Shown: positions 45,678-55,800 of the stretch, one piece after another | How positions within the stretch are numbered: position 1 is the stretch's first letter | How the letters are laid out: every line of letters starts with the position of its first letter | Assembly (NCBI GenBank): GCA_030527105.1 | Contig: JAUNBK010000014.1 | Span: forward strand, 1-58,730 | Direction of reading: 5' to 3' | Length of the DNA stretch: 58,730 nt | Source of the DNA: Planctomycetia bacterium | Lineage (GTDB): Bacteria > Planctomycetota > Planctomycetia > Pirellulales > Thermoguttaceae | The notes under the pieces: model-generated | What the model was told of the DNA's origin: nothing | The model's database searches: none | The model's input: the letters and a program-made list of their open reading frames with translations, nothing else | Program-made: the position numbers and the translations under genes

Positions 45678-46883
45678 ATGAATAACGATATATTTATCGA
45701 AATGGAGTGCCACCAATTCACGAAGGCGGGAGAGTTCGCTTGCGGCGATGATTATCAACTGCTCCGACTCGAAAACGAAAATAGAGCCATTGCCGTTCTC
45801 TCCGACGGGCTGGGGAGTGGGATCAAAGCGCATATCCTCGCGAATATGACGACCACGATGGCACAGCGTTTTTTGCGCTCCAATATGGATATCCTCCAGT
45901 CGGTCGAGACGATTATGGACTCTCTTCCCGTCTGCCAAGTACGAAAAATTAGCTACTCCACCTTCTCGATGTGCGACTTGCGCGTGGGGGGCAAAACGCA
46001 AGTGATCGAAATGGGAAATCCTCAATATATCCATCTGCGCGGCACGCTCGAAATCCCAGCGCTCGAAAAACGCCAAATCGTCTCCGAACGCTGGCCCGAT
46101 CGCGATGTCGAGGTGTATGGGCTGCGCGTCGAGCCGGGAGATCGGCTTATCTTCTGTTCCGACGGCGTGACGCAGGCTGGGTTGGGGCGAAAAGAGTTCA
46201 AATTCGGTTGGCGTCGAAGTGGTGAGTTGGAATTCATCCAGTCTCTCATCGAGAAGGATCCGAACATCTCGGCAAAAGATTTGGCGTACGCCACCGCATT
46301 CGAAGCCATGTCGCTCAATCCGAACAAGTGTGCCGACGATATAAGCTGCCTGGTCATTTATCTGCGTCGCCCACGGATTTTGAGAGTCATCACGGGTCCC
46401 CCGTTTCACAAAGAGCACGACGGCGACTTTGCGCGACTCGCGACCGAAGGAGTCAACGACGTCGTCATTAGCGGAGGAACCACCGCGAAAATCATCGAAC
46501 GAGAATTGCGCAAAAAAGTCAAAATCGACCTCAAAAGCGTGCGTGCAGGGGACGATCTCCCGCCGTTGGGGATTTTGCCCGGCGTGGGAATCGTCACGGA
46601 AGGGATTCTCACCCTCTCCAAGGTCTGCTCGTTTCTAGAGCTGCGCGCGCAAAATGCCGCCGAAATGCCGTCGGGAGATCAAATCCCTCGTGCCGCAAGC
46701 GCCGTGATTCAGAGAATGCTCGACCACGATTGGGTGGAATTCATCGTTGGCACAAAGGTGAATGAAGCGCATCAAGACCCGAATCTCCCGGTTGAGCTGG
46801 AGCTGCGACGCAACATTGTGAAAAAACTTGCGGAGGTTTTGGAGAAAGAATTCAGAAAAAAGGTGAGCATCCGCTACTTCTAG
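45678..46883 (+). CDS. SpoIIE-type PP2C-like phosphatase with an extra C-terminal domain
   Basis: 401 residues from the ATG at 45678. The frame is open upstream to 45639, but the best GGAG (about 17 nt away) would place a start at an ATA codon. The N-terminal ~235 residues are a PPM/SpoIIE phosphatase: FACGDDYQLL, metal-binding Asp in AVLSDGLGSGIKA (about 43), IFCSDGVTQAG and CADDISCLVIYLRR. The C-terminal ~165 residues (ARLATEGVNDVVISGGTTAK, LGILPGVGIVTEGILTL, VEFIVGTKVNEAHQDPNLP) form a second domain that I recall from phosphatases near redox or hydrogenase genes of anaerobes; that is memory, not shown here. No sensor or membrane part is visible. It is convergent with the SdrD-like gene. 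Confidence 0.82.
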   Translation: MNNDIFIEMECHQFTKAGEFACGDDYQLLRLENENRAIAVLSDGLGSGIKAHILANMTTTMAQRFLRSNMDILQSVETIMDSLPVCQVRKISYSTFSMCDLRVGGKTQVIEMGNPQYIHLRGTLEIPALEKRQIVSERWPDRDVEVYGLRVEPGDRLIFCSDGVTQAGLGRKEFKFGWRRSGELEFIQSLIEKDPNISAKDLAYATAFEAMSLNPNKCADDISCLVIYLRRPRILRVITGPPFHKEHDGDFARLATEGVNDVVISGGTTAKIIERELRKKVKIDLKSVRAGDDLPPLGILPGVGIVTEGILTLSKVCSFLELRAQNAAEMPSGDQIPRAASAVIQRMLDHDWVEFIVGTKVNEAHQDPNLPVELELRRNIVKKLAEVLEKEFRKKVSIRYF

Positions 46884-46953
46884 AAGGTGGCGAACGATTT
46901 AGAGTGGACGTCGCGAATCGCAACGACCACCCAAATCGCCACAGAAGAATACG

Positions 46954-49900
46954 TTAGAAAACGTCCCCGCCAGGCGCGTCAGCAACATTGGCTTCGGGAC
47001 GACCAGAGACGTCGCGGTAGGTCGCCAATTCGGAGACTCCCGACCCGTCGAAATCTCCGACAATCGGCTGCTCTCCCGGACCACCCCGATGCACGACGCG
47101 CACGCTGTCGTCCATCACACCAGCGCCAGCGACGTCCAAAATCCACTTTCCATCGCGATAAACGCCGATTTTCGAAACCTCTCCACCGTCCCACTTGCCA
47201 ACGACAGGGATGTCCCCCTTCTCGCCGAATTGGAAGGTTTTGTCTGCCGAGGTGAAACGCCCGTCGCCATCAACATCGAGCGTCCATTTGCCATCGTTGA
47301 AGATGCCGACGCTCCAAATCCCGTCGCCGTTCCAATCGCCAGCAATGGCAATGTCGCCATCCTGCCCGAATTGGAAGACGTGGTCGACCACATCACGATG
47401 AACCAAGCCGTTCTTCGACGCCTTCATATAGCGATAAGCGGCAGCGGTTTTCTCCGTTGGCATGTTTTTGAACTGCCCGCGACGCTGATTTTCTGCGTCC
47501 GGCAAACCCAACTCCTTGGCGAGCAATTCCTCGTCGCCCTTTCTCGCACGACCGAAGACGCCGATATCTGCCTTGCCGTCTCCGTCCCAATCGCCCACGA
47601 CAGGTTGATCGCCCGGCTCTCCGAGGTGTACCCAGAGGTCGTAATCGTCCCAAACCATGTTTCCGTTGAGGTCGATGAACCAAAAACCATCCAAAAAGAT
47701 GGCAAGCTCGTCGACACCGTCGCCGTTGAAGTCGCCCGTGAGAGCCTTTGCGCCTTCGATTCCGAAATACGCGCCCTCAGGATTGTTCGCATTCTCGGCA
47801 AGCATCCATCGGATACGATTCATGGCGCGCCCCTGCCAGGAGTTGGGGTCGAACGAGGCGTTTGCGATGTAAGAGGAAAGGGTATTTCCCCCGTCGCGCG
47901 CCACGCCGCCGTTAATGACGCTCAGGTGCCAAGCGTTTGTGGACATTCCCATACCTCCGCCGAGGGAGAGTCCGTGGGAGGAGCCAAAATAGGGCATGTA
48001 ACTGTTTGGCGTGACGGGTGCGGAACCACCTCCGCCCAAGTTGGGACGTCCAGGAGGTCCCTCGATCGTGGGTGGACCTCCCGGAGGATCCGGCGGAGTC
48101 GTCGACCAAATCACCAAAATTTCGCTGAAGTTGTACTCCACTCCCTTGTCGCCGTAGGAAACCTCGATGTTGCTCAACTTGTCGCCCGTTGGCGCGAGGG
48201 CGCTCCCACCGAGCGAGCCGGGCGTGTCGATGCCGTCCGTATAGGCAGCCGGCTGCTCTTCCAAAATCGTGTACACGCCCGGGCTTAATTTTTGGAAGCA
48301 ATAATACCCATTTTCGTCAGTGACGGTGGTGATTTCATTGCCGTTCTCATCCAAAATGGGGTTGCCATTCTCGTCCGCCAAAATGAGTGTGACGCCCGAC
48401 AAAGGAGTACTCGACTCGTTTCTTTCGCCAGGATACAACTCCCAAATGTTGTCTGGCAACTTTGATCCCTCGGGGAGTTTAAGCTCGTCCCCATCTTGGA
48501 AGACGTAGCCAGAAATCTCTGCGTACTCGTACTCCCAAAAATCGTAATTGATTCCATGCTCGCCAGAGGCAATGTCGATCCCAATCGTCAAATCCTGGGA
48601 CGCAATCTCGCCACCCTCGGAACCAACCGCCTGTCCGCCGTTGAGATACGCCTCCGGCTGGTACTCATAAACGGAATACGTGCCGGGCAAAAGCTCGACG
48701 AACTCGTACTCGCCATCGTCGTCCGTGTACGTCGTCTTCAAAACGTTGCCATTCTCGTCGCGAAGCTCGATTTTGACGTTGGAAAGGAGTTTCTCGCCCA
48801 CTTCCCACTCGCCGTTTTGGTTCGAATCGACCCACACTTTGCCCGCAATGGAGGAATAATAAAGCTCGCCAAAATCGTAATTGAGACCCATATTGCCGCT
48901 CGCAACGACGATGGAACAGATTTTGTCTTCCTCGGCACCACTCAAAACCTGTACACCACCGAGCGTCCCAATCGTGTCTTTACCATCGGCAAACCCCTCT
49001 GGCGTCACTTCGGAAACGCAATATTTTCCCGGCGTCAGGTCGTCAAACTCCCAATATCCAAACTCGTCCGTGAAAACGGTGAAAGTTTCTCCCGTGTCGA
49101 GATTCTTGAGCGTGATCGGAACGTTCGAAATTGCCTCCTCACCCTCGTCAAGCACGCCGTTGTTGTTCGCGTCGTGGTAGACATGCCCAGAAATGAGAGC
49201 GGGGCGATATTCGGAAAAATCGTTTTTGATGCTGTCCTCGCCACCCTCAATGACGATATCCGTGAGCGTGTTGGCGTCGATCTGCGTCCCGACCGGCACG
49301 CCATCAATCGTGCCAACGAACGACGTGACGTCTTTGTACCCATCCGGCGTCGTTTCGATTACGCGATACGTGCCCGGCTGGACGTCGAAAGAATACTCAC
49401 CATTCTCGTCCGTGAGCGTCGAATCCACTTTCACGTACTCGCCCGAGTCGTTCAGCTGCCAAAGGTCGACGACAACGCCCTCAAGGAGTTTGTCCCCCGA
49501 ATCGAACTCGAAATTATAATTGGCATCCTCATAAACGGTACCGGAAATCGTGCAGGGCAGCGGAACCTGCGCTGCCGTGGCGAAAGCGCCAGCGGTATAA
49601 ACGGGCTGCGGCTCTCCGTCTCCCGGCGGAATGGATGGTTCGTTCGTGAAATCGTCGTTTGGCAAACCGGAAATATCGTATCCGGGGTAGTACTCCTCGA
49701 AGCGATCCTTGAACGCAACATCATCAACGAGAGCGTCCTCATAATGATCTGCCGAAAAAGTCGCCGAGATTTGAGCAGTGGCGGAGAATTCCGCGCCAGT
49801 CACTTCCGCATCGAGGTCTCCATCGGCGTTGAGAACCTCATCGACGTCCCACTCCACGACGAGAATATCCCCAGCGGAGAAACCTTCAAGGTTGATCGTG

Positions 49901-50265
49901 AGAAGGGTTCCGTCTTCCGAAATCAGATAGTTCGTGACGGAGTACGCCTCGCTCTCTAAAATTTTGAAATCCGTGCTTCCGTAGGCACCAGTCCCTTGGT
50001 CGATGAAGCTGTATCGCCCCTCTTGCCCGTAGCGCGCCAAATCGATCGTAATTTGGGTTAGCTCGGTTCCTTCCGCGCCACCTTGAAACGATACGTACAA
50101 ATAGTCGGAGGCGGTGTCGACACCAGACCCAACCTCTGTGGGCGCACCCTCGTAATACACCGCGCCAACTTCAATTGGCGAAGCCGACAGCAGGCACCGA
50201 TTCTCCAGAAGCTCCACTCCGTTTAAACGGCGATAACTCGAACTGATTCTCGTTTTGCGGCTCAT
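46954..50265 (-). CDS. Large surface protein: LExRxLL N-terminus, SdrD B-like repeats, FG-GAP/VCBS-like end
   Basis: 1103 residues from the ATG at 50265; a GTG 18 codons earlier is less likely. Residues 14-28 (LNGVELLENRCLLSA) carry the LExRxLL signal typical of planctomycete exported proteins. After a beta-rich domain (about 30-240) come four SdrD B-like carbonic repeats, each starting like SGHVYHDANNNGVLDEGEE or AGKVWVDSNQNGEWEVGEK and ending with a PGTY/PGKY turn. A Pro/Gly linker follows (about 735-780). The C-terminal part has Ca-binding FG-GAP/VCBS-like units: GDFNGDGVDELAIF, GDWDGDGKADIGVF, GDWNGDGIWSVGIF. It is probably a cell-surface adhesion or scaffold protein. Confidence 0.88.
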   Translation of the reverse strand: MSRKTRISSSYRRLNGVELLENRCLLSASPIEVGAVYYEGAPTEVGSGVDTASDYLYVSFQGGAEGTELTQITIDLARYGQEGRYSFIDQGTGAYGSTDFKILESEAYSVTNYLISEDGTLLTINLEGFSAGDILVVEWDVDEVLNADGDLDAEVTGAEFSATAQISATFSADHYEDALVDDVAFKDRFEEYYPGYDISGLPNDDFTNEPSIPPGDGEPQPVYTAGAFATAAQVPLPCTISGTVYEDANYNFEFDSGDKLLEGVVVDLWQLNDSGEYVKVDSTLTDENGEYSFDVQPGTYRVIETTPDGYKDVTSFVGTIDGVPVGTQIDANTLTDIVIEGGEDSIKNDFSEYRPALISGHVYHDANNNGVLDEGEEAISNVPITLKNLDTGETFTVFTDEFGYWEFDDLTPGKYCVSEVTPEGFADGKDTIGTLGGVQVLSGAEEDKICSIVVASGNMGLNYDFGELYYSSIAGKVWVDSNQNGEWEVGEKLLSNVKIELRDENGNVLKTTYTDDDGEYEFVELLPGTYSVYEYQPEAYLNGGQAVGSEGGEIASQDLTIGIDIASGEHGINYDFWEYEYAEISGYVFQDGDELKLPEGSKLPDNIWELYPGERNESSTPLSGVTLILADENGNPILDENGNEITTVTDENGYYCFQKLSPGVYTILEEQPAAYTDGIDTPGSLGGSALAPTGDKLSNIEVSYGDKGVEYNFSEILVIWSTTPPDPPGGPPTIEGPPGRPNLGGGGSAPVTPNSYMPYFGSSHGLSLGGGMGMSTNAWHLSVINGGVARDGGNTLSSYIANASFDPNSWQGRAMNRIRWMLAENANNPEGAYFGIEGAKALTGDFNGDGVDELAIFLDGFWFIDLNGNMVWDDYDLWVHLGEPGDQPVVGDWDGDGKADIGVFGRARKGDEELLAKELGLPDAENQRRGQFKNMPTEKTAAAYRYMKASKNGLVHRDVVDHVFQFGQDGDIAIAGDWNGDGIWSVGIFNDGKWTLDVDGDGRFTSADKTFQFGEKGDIPVVGKWDGGEVSKIGVYRDGKWILDVAGAGVMDDSVRVVHRGGPGEQPIVGDFDGSGVSELATYRDVSGRPEANVADAPGGDVF

Positions 50266-50353
50266 TTTACTCTCTGCCTTTGAAATTTGTTTTTGGTAAA
50301 TGTTGAATGAGAACGACACGGCTCCGCCGATTGTTCTGCATTAGGAATGATTT

Positions 50354-51391
50354 TTAGTGAACGATACTGTGCGTTCGGGAAGCCACTCCAGAAACGCTAA
50401 TCTTCCAAAATCGCACGGTGGTGTCAAAACTGCACGAAATGAGCGTCTCATTCTGCGCGTCCCAAACCAACTCCGCTACGGTTCCGCGATGTTCATCCAT
50501 GTAAAAGACCGCCTCTGCCGATTCGGATCGGATATCCCAAACGCGAATCGTGTTGTTCGCGGCCCCCGCTGCAAGCATGTTGTTGCCGCAGAACGTCATG
50601 GAGGAGACCTTCCCTGAGGGATAATCGTAGCTCCGAACCAGACGGAAATCGCTCATCGACCAAACGAAGACCTTTCGATCGTCGCCCCCGGTTGCGAGAA
50701 ACTTCCCGTCGGGCGAAAAAGCGAGCGTATTCACGCGTCTCTTGTGGTACCGGAGGTCTTTGACGACCGCGCCAGTCGTGACGTCAAAAATGCGGACGTT
50801 TCCGTCCCCCCCCGCCGCAACGAGGTAGCGACTGTCTGGACTAAAGACCACGCAACGCTGATCCTGGCATGTAGTGTTCCACTTTCGAAGAAGTCGCCCG
50901 TACGTTGTCTCGTAGACATAGACGGCAGAATCGAACCCGACCATCGCCATACGCTCGCTGTCGGGGCTGAACGCCAAAGAGCGGACGGAGGAATTGGCGG
51001 TTTCGTATTGGAACTCACGCTGAAGCGTCTGCGCGTTGTAGTTGTACATATTGTGATCCATCCCACCCGTCACGAACGCGACGCCGTCTGGACGGAATTT
51101 TGCACTTCTCACCCAGTCGGCTTGGTCGGTATACTCACGAATCAGTCGATTCTGCGCGACGTCCCAAAGTCTGGCACGATGATCGTCCCCCACGGTGATT
51201 AAGCGTGTCCCATCAATACTGAGAGAAACACCCACGACAACCGGGACGCGAGGCGCGCCAGGCGCAGGGCGATCCAATCGCGTCACTTGAAACGACGAAA
51301 CCTTCTCCGGCACGGCACTATACGCTTGCGCACTCCAGAGACAGACCATCAAAAACAATGTGGTTAAACGCAATGGACTTAAATTATTCAT
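50354..51391 (-). CDS. Secreted WD40 beta-propeller protein
   Basis: 345 residues. The signal peptide is SPLRLTTLFLMVCLWSAQAYSA. At least six WD40 repeats follow, recognised by the pattern SPDGKFLATGGDDRKVFVWS, VGDDHRARLWDVAQNRLIRE, AAGAANNTIRVWDIRS and SCSFDTTVRFWKIS. One propeller fills the protein; no enzymatic domain is present. WD40 proteins are protein-interaction scaffolds, and exported ones are common in planctomycetes. GGAG lies 4 nt before the ATG. The SdrD-like gene lies 88 nt downstream on the same strand, so cotranscription is possible. Confidence 0.9.
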   Translation of the reverse strand: MNNLSPLRLTTLFLMVCLWSAQAYSAVPEKVSSFQVTRLDRPAPGAPRVPVVVGVSLSIDGTRLITVGDDHRARLWDVAQNRLIREYTDQADWVRSAKFRPDGVAFVTGGMDHNMYNYNAQTLQREFQYETANSSVRSLAFSPDSERMAMVGFDSAVYVYETTYGRLLRKWNTTCQDQRCVVFSPDSRYLVAAGGDGNVRIFDVTTGAVVKDLRYHKRRVNTLAFSPDGKFLATGGDDRKVFVWSMSDFRLVRSYDYPSGKVSSMTFCGNNMLAAGAANNTIRVWDIRSESAEAVFYMDEHRGTVAELVWDAQNETLISCSFDTTVRFWKISVSGVASRTHSIVH

Positions 51392-51673
51392 AAATCTCCA
51401 TCCTTTTTGATCTGGGACCTTAATCTTTTTTGCATAAATCGGTTACATGTGGGCTGTATGTTTAGTTCATTTTGGAATAAAACGATTTTATTGGATAAAA
51501 AAAATATTCCGGCTCATTTTCGATATCCACGTGCCCATTTTTGCGTCTTCTGCTTCGGATAGAAAAGAAGGGGACTGAACGAAACAAGCGCCGACCCCAG
51601 CAACAACACGCTGCGGGATAGACGCCTGAGTTTGTCATTCTTTATTTTTCACTGGAGTTTCATAAAAAACACC
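51392..51673. other. Gap upstream of the WD40 gene
   Basis: A-T-rich around 51480-51520. I see no gene, repeat or convincing promoter. Confidence 0.5.
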
Positions 51674-52066
51674 TTAAAAAATATCAATGATATAGTGGAA
51701 CCCCTGATGGTGAGTCTTGGGCTCCTTGTAGTAGTTGAAGTACTTCTTGTTGTAAATCGGAATCCTCATCTCTGGCGGGTAACGATTGTACATGCTTTCT
51801 GAGCTACGGAAATACTCCGCAGGATAGAAATTGTGGGGATAATAAATGTACGGGTAGTGATAAAAACGGTTCCAATCTTGCGAATTGTAATTTTTCCCCC
51901 ACGATTCATTATAAGCGGGGGTGTAATTATACGACTGCTGAGTGGCAGCCGCCTGCGGAACCCCTGTACCAACGACGTTCCGACGGAAGCGTTGCGCAGA
52001 CGCTTCGCTCGACGCCCAAACGAGCAGCGCCGCGACAAACAGCCAAACTGATGCGTGACGTATCAT
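51674..52066 (-). CDS. Small secreted Tyr/Pro-rich protein
   Basis: 130 residues from the ATG at 52066, with AGAGG 6 nt upstream. The open frame extends to 52213 but loses the signal peptide. The signal is IRHASVWLFVAALLVWASSEASAQ. The mature part is Asn/Tyr/Pro-rich, with RFYHYPYIYYPHNFYPAEYF, YPPEMRIPIYNK and a C-terminal HHQGFHYIIDIF. I associate this Tyr-rich pattern and the His-rich FhyIlDiF end with small planctomycete exported proteins of unknown role. It sits upstream of the WD40 gene on the same strand with a 282-nt gap. Confidence 0.72.
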   Translation of the reverse strand: MIRHASVWLFVAALLVWASSEASAQRFRRNVVGTGVPQAAATQQSYNYTPAYNESWGKNYNSQDWNRFYHYPYIYYPHNFYPAEYFRSSESMYNRYPPEMRIPIYNKKYFNYYKEPKTHHQGFHYIIDIF

Positions 52067-52231
52067 AATAAACCTCTTCTCCCTAATAAGCGGATCTCTC
52101 CAATTTCGCGCGTCGTTCTTCTGTACGAGAATGCGCTCCACAAACCTTCTTGGAATTTTCGACATAATCCCACCTCTACTTGAGAGATATTCCCTAAAAT
52201 CTTTACAAAACATACTTCAATACCTCGTGGA

Positions 52232-52270
52232 TACCTTCAAATTCCTGTTGGGCAAATAGGAAAAATGCGG
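52232..52270 (+). repeat. 39-bp direct repeat, copy downstream of carB
   Basis: 32 of 39 bases match 57477-57515, in the same orientation. Both start TACCTTCAAATT and end AAATGCGG. The car operon lies between them. Confidence 0.65.
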
Positions 52271-52450
52271 AAAATTGACAAAATTCGACCCAAATTTTCT
52301 CGCCGTGGGGAAGGATTTCGCCCAATTTCCCTCTTCCAGAGGGGTGGCGGCCGAAGACTGACGGGGATTTGGCTGGGGGAACGATTTCCCTACCTCAGAA
52401 CTACCCCCCGCCCCACGGGCATACCACTCCAAAGAAGGGGGATTGAATGG

Positions 52451-52557
52451 TTATAATACTTCTCGTTGAAATTTCCGGTGCCGTCCGCCGTTGGAACTAC
52501 GCACCACGGCTCGCGAAGCGTCGCATAAAACGGGAATTTTAAAGGAGAACGAGTATA
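52451..52557 (-). repeat. Dispersed ~106-bp repeat, copy D
   Basis: Full length, minus orientation. It is almost identical to copy C over GCCGTGGTGCGTAGTTCCAA and CGGCACCGGAAATTTCAACG. Confidence 0.9.
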
Positions 52558-52750
52558 TTATGCGGTATCTCGAGAAATCAAAAATTTGACGTGCGTTTCA
52601 AAGGTGTTTTGCGAAACCCTTGTTTTTACGAGACTGTATGATTATATATTTTTCAAAATGTTTTAGTCCGCTATTCGTAAAAATTCTCATGTTGCGTAAA
52701 AATAGGACCTAACGCGCTCGCGACCGTCGGTGGAGTGCGAGATGTGCGGG

Positions 52751-52796
52751 ACACGAATAAACTTCGTCCCCAAACACGAATAAACTTTGTCCCCAA
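52751..52796 (+). repeat. 23-bp tandem repeat, two copies
   Basis: Two adjacent 23-bp units, each starting ACACGAATAAACTT and ending GTCCCCAA, with one mismatch. They lie 70 nt beyond the carB stop. Confidence 0.85.
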
Positions 52797-52865
52797 ATAG
52801 GTACCCTCAAAATTTGAAGGCACCCAATTGGCGCATTTTACGAGGCGACAAAATCAAACGAACGT

Positions 52866-55800
52866 TTAATATTCTCCCCAACACCGAATTTGCATCTCCT
52901 GCCCTTTTTGATAACGACAAACCGCTTGCAAAAAGGCGTTCGCAAGCCGAATGTTCGTAAGAAGCGGAATGTTGTAGTCAATCGCGCTGCGTCGAATATC
53001 ATAATCGTTCGACAATTCCAACGACGAAAGGTTCTTCGGTATGTTGACGACCAAATCGATCTTCCCGTGCTGAATGAGATCAAGCGCGTTCAGGAGGAAT
53101 GAGGAGTCGGCAGCCTTTTTCTCGGCAAAACTCATTTGCGACGGCGTCGTTTCGTCCGGCCAGCCAACGGCGGTGGCTTGGATGCCGTGCTCGAGAAGGT
53201 GGGCGGCAGTTCCGCGCGTCGCATAAAGCGTGAAACCTTGATCGACAAGTTGGCGACACGTCGGGAGAAATTCCACTTTGGACTTGGCGGGTCCCGTCGA
53301 AAGAAGGAGACTCTTTTGCGCTGGCAGCCGATAGCCCGTCGCGAGCATCGATTTGAGAATCGCTTCGTAAAAATCCTCACCGATACACCCAACTTCGCCC
53401 GTAGACGCCATTTCAACGCCCAAAACCGGGTCCGCCTTCGCCAATCGCGAGAAACTAAACTGCGGCGCTTTGATTCCAACATAATCCAGATCGAATGCGG
53501 ATTTGCTCGGCTTCTCAACCGGCAGCCCCAAAATCACGCGCGTCGCAAGCTCGATCAGGTCGATCCGAAGCACCTTGGAGACAAATGGGAAACTCCGACT
53601 CGCCCGCAAATTGCACTCGATCACCTTGATGTCGTTGTCTCGCGCGAGAAGCTGCATGTTGAACGGTCCCGAGATTTTGAGCGCCGAGGCAATCTCACGC
53701 GCGATTTTTTTGATTCGCCGAATCGTCTCGACGTACAACTTTTGCGGCGGAAAGACAATCGTCGCGTCGCCAGAGTGCACGCCCGCGAATTCGACATGTT
53801 CCGAAATTGCGTACGCGACAATCTCACCCCGATTCGCCACGGCATCAAATTCGATTTCCTTCGCGTTCTCGATAAATTCCGAAACGACCACGGGGTGCTT
53901 CTGCGAAATATTCGCGGCAAGCGTGAGAAAATGCTCCAGCTCGCTCCGGTTCGAAACGACATTCATCGCCGCGCCAGAAAGAACGTAGCTGGGGCGCACC
54001 ATGAGCGGGAAGCCAACCTCGTCCGCAAATTGATAAATCTCCTCCAAAGACGTAAGCTCCCGCCAACGCGGCTGGTCGACGCCCAATTTATCGCACAGCG
54101 AGGAAAAAAGATGGCGATCTTCCGCATTATCGATCGATTCCGGCGTCGTTCCCAAAATCGGAACGCGCTCCGCATAAAGCCGCATCGCGAGGTTGTTCGG
54201 GATCTGTCCCCCGGTCGAAACGACCACGCCGCGCGGCTCCTCAAGCTCCGTGATATCCAAAACCGCCTCGAGCGACAACTCGTCGAAATAGAGTCTGTCG
54301 CAAATATCATAATCTGTCGAGACCGTCTCAGGATTGCAATTGATCATGATTCCACGCAAGCCGTTTTTTCGGATGGTTTTAATGGCGCCGACGCAGCACC
54401 AATCGAACTCGACGGAGGAGCCGATGCGATACGCGCCGCTGCCGAGAACGACGACACCTTGCCCGTCTCGCGAGAATTCCACATCGTGCTCGGAGCCGTG
54501 GTACGTGAGATAGAGATAGTTTGTTTTCGCGGGGAATTCCGCCGCAAGCGTGTCGATCTGCTTGACGAAAGGCTGAATCCCACGCTTTTTGCGCTCACGT
54601 CTGGCAGCCAGCATCGCGCGATCCGGGTCTTCCTCGCCTCGCGTGACGAGTCGACCAATTTGGAAATCCGAAAAACCCATCCGCTTCGCCTTGAGGAGCA
54701 ACTCCGTAGGGACGGACGCCAAATTTCCGCAGTCGCTCAGTTGTCGGTGTGTGTCGAAGATTTTGCGGAGTTTTTCGAGAAACCAGCAATCGATTTTCGT
54801 GAGGTCATAAATTTTCGCGACGGAATACCCCTCATGAAACGCTTTCGCAACGGCAAAAATGCGCGAGTCGGTCGGATTCGCAAGCGCGTCGTCGAGATCA
54901 TCAAAGTGGATTTCATGATTTGCGACAAAACCATGCATTCCTTGCCCAATCATTCGAAGACCTTTTTGAAGCGCCTCCTCGAAGGATCGCCCAATCGCCA
55001 TCACTTCGCCAACGCTCTTCATGCTGCTGCCGATCTGCTTCGAGACGCCTTTGAATTTCGACAAATCCCAACGCGGAATCTTCACGACGCAATAATCCAA
55101 CGCAGGCTCAAAAAACGCACACGTCGACTGCGTCACGGCATTCTTCAGCTCATGAAGTCCATATCCCAATCCCAATTTTGCCGCCACGAATGCGAGAGGA
55201 TAGCCCGTCGCCTTGCTCGCCAACGCGCTTGAGCGAGAAAGACGCGCGTTCACTTCGATCACTCGATAATCCTCGCTCTTCGGATCGAGCGCATACTGCA
55301 CGTTGCACTCGCCCACGATTCCAATGTGGCGCACGATTCGAATCGCCAACTCACGCAAATTGTGGTACTCCGAGTCCGTGAGAGTTTGAGAGGGCGCAAC
55401 AACAATACTCTCGCCAGTATGAATCCCAAGCGGGTCGAAATTCTCCATATTGCACACCGTGATACAATTATCATACCGGTCGCGAACCACTTCGTACTCC
55501 ACTTCCTTCCAACCACGGAGGGATTTTTCGACCAGAATCTGATTGCTATAGGCGAGAGCATTCGCGGCGCGCACCCTCAATTCGCCTTCATTGTCGCAAA
55601 AACCACTCCCTTGTCCGCCCAGCGTATACGCGGCACGAATAATAACGGGGTATCCCACCTCTTCCGCCGCGCGACACGCCTCTTCGACCGATTCGACCGC
55701 CTCGCTTCGGATGGTTTTGACGTCGATTTCGTCCAACTTTTTCACGAAGAGGTCGCGATCTTCCGTGTCGATAATCGCCTGAATGGGAGTGCCCAAGACG

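Larger units (their letters stand above)
52067..52865. other. 799-nt intergenic region rich in repeats
   Basis: It contains one member of a 39-bp repeat pair (52232-52270), dispersed repeat copy D and a 23-bp tandem repeat (52751-52796). No credible gene; the 71-aa minus frame at 52217-52432 has no signal, start support or recognisable motif. Confidence 0.65.

Noticed and set aside
48496..49959. Plus-strand frame (487 codons) opposite the SdrD-like gene
   Set aside because: Arises from the repeat codon pattern on the other strand; no start support or domain.
50806..50813. C8 run in the WD40 gene as a phase-variable tract
   Set aside because: In frame, only 8 bases, and codes a normal Gly-Gly of a WD repeat.
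52751..52796. CRISPR array
   Set aside because: Units are directly adjacent with no spacers and only two copies.
53136..55232. Plus-strand frame (698 codons) opposite carB
   Set aside because: Antisense shadow of a clear CarB, Arg-rich, no motif.
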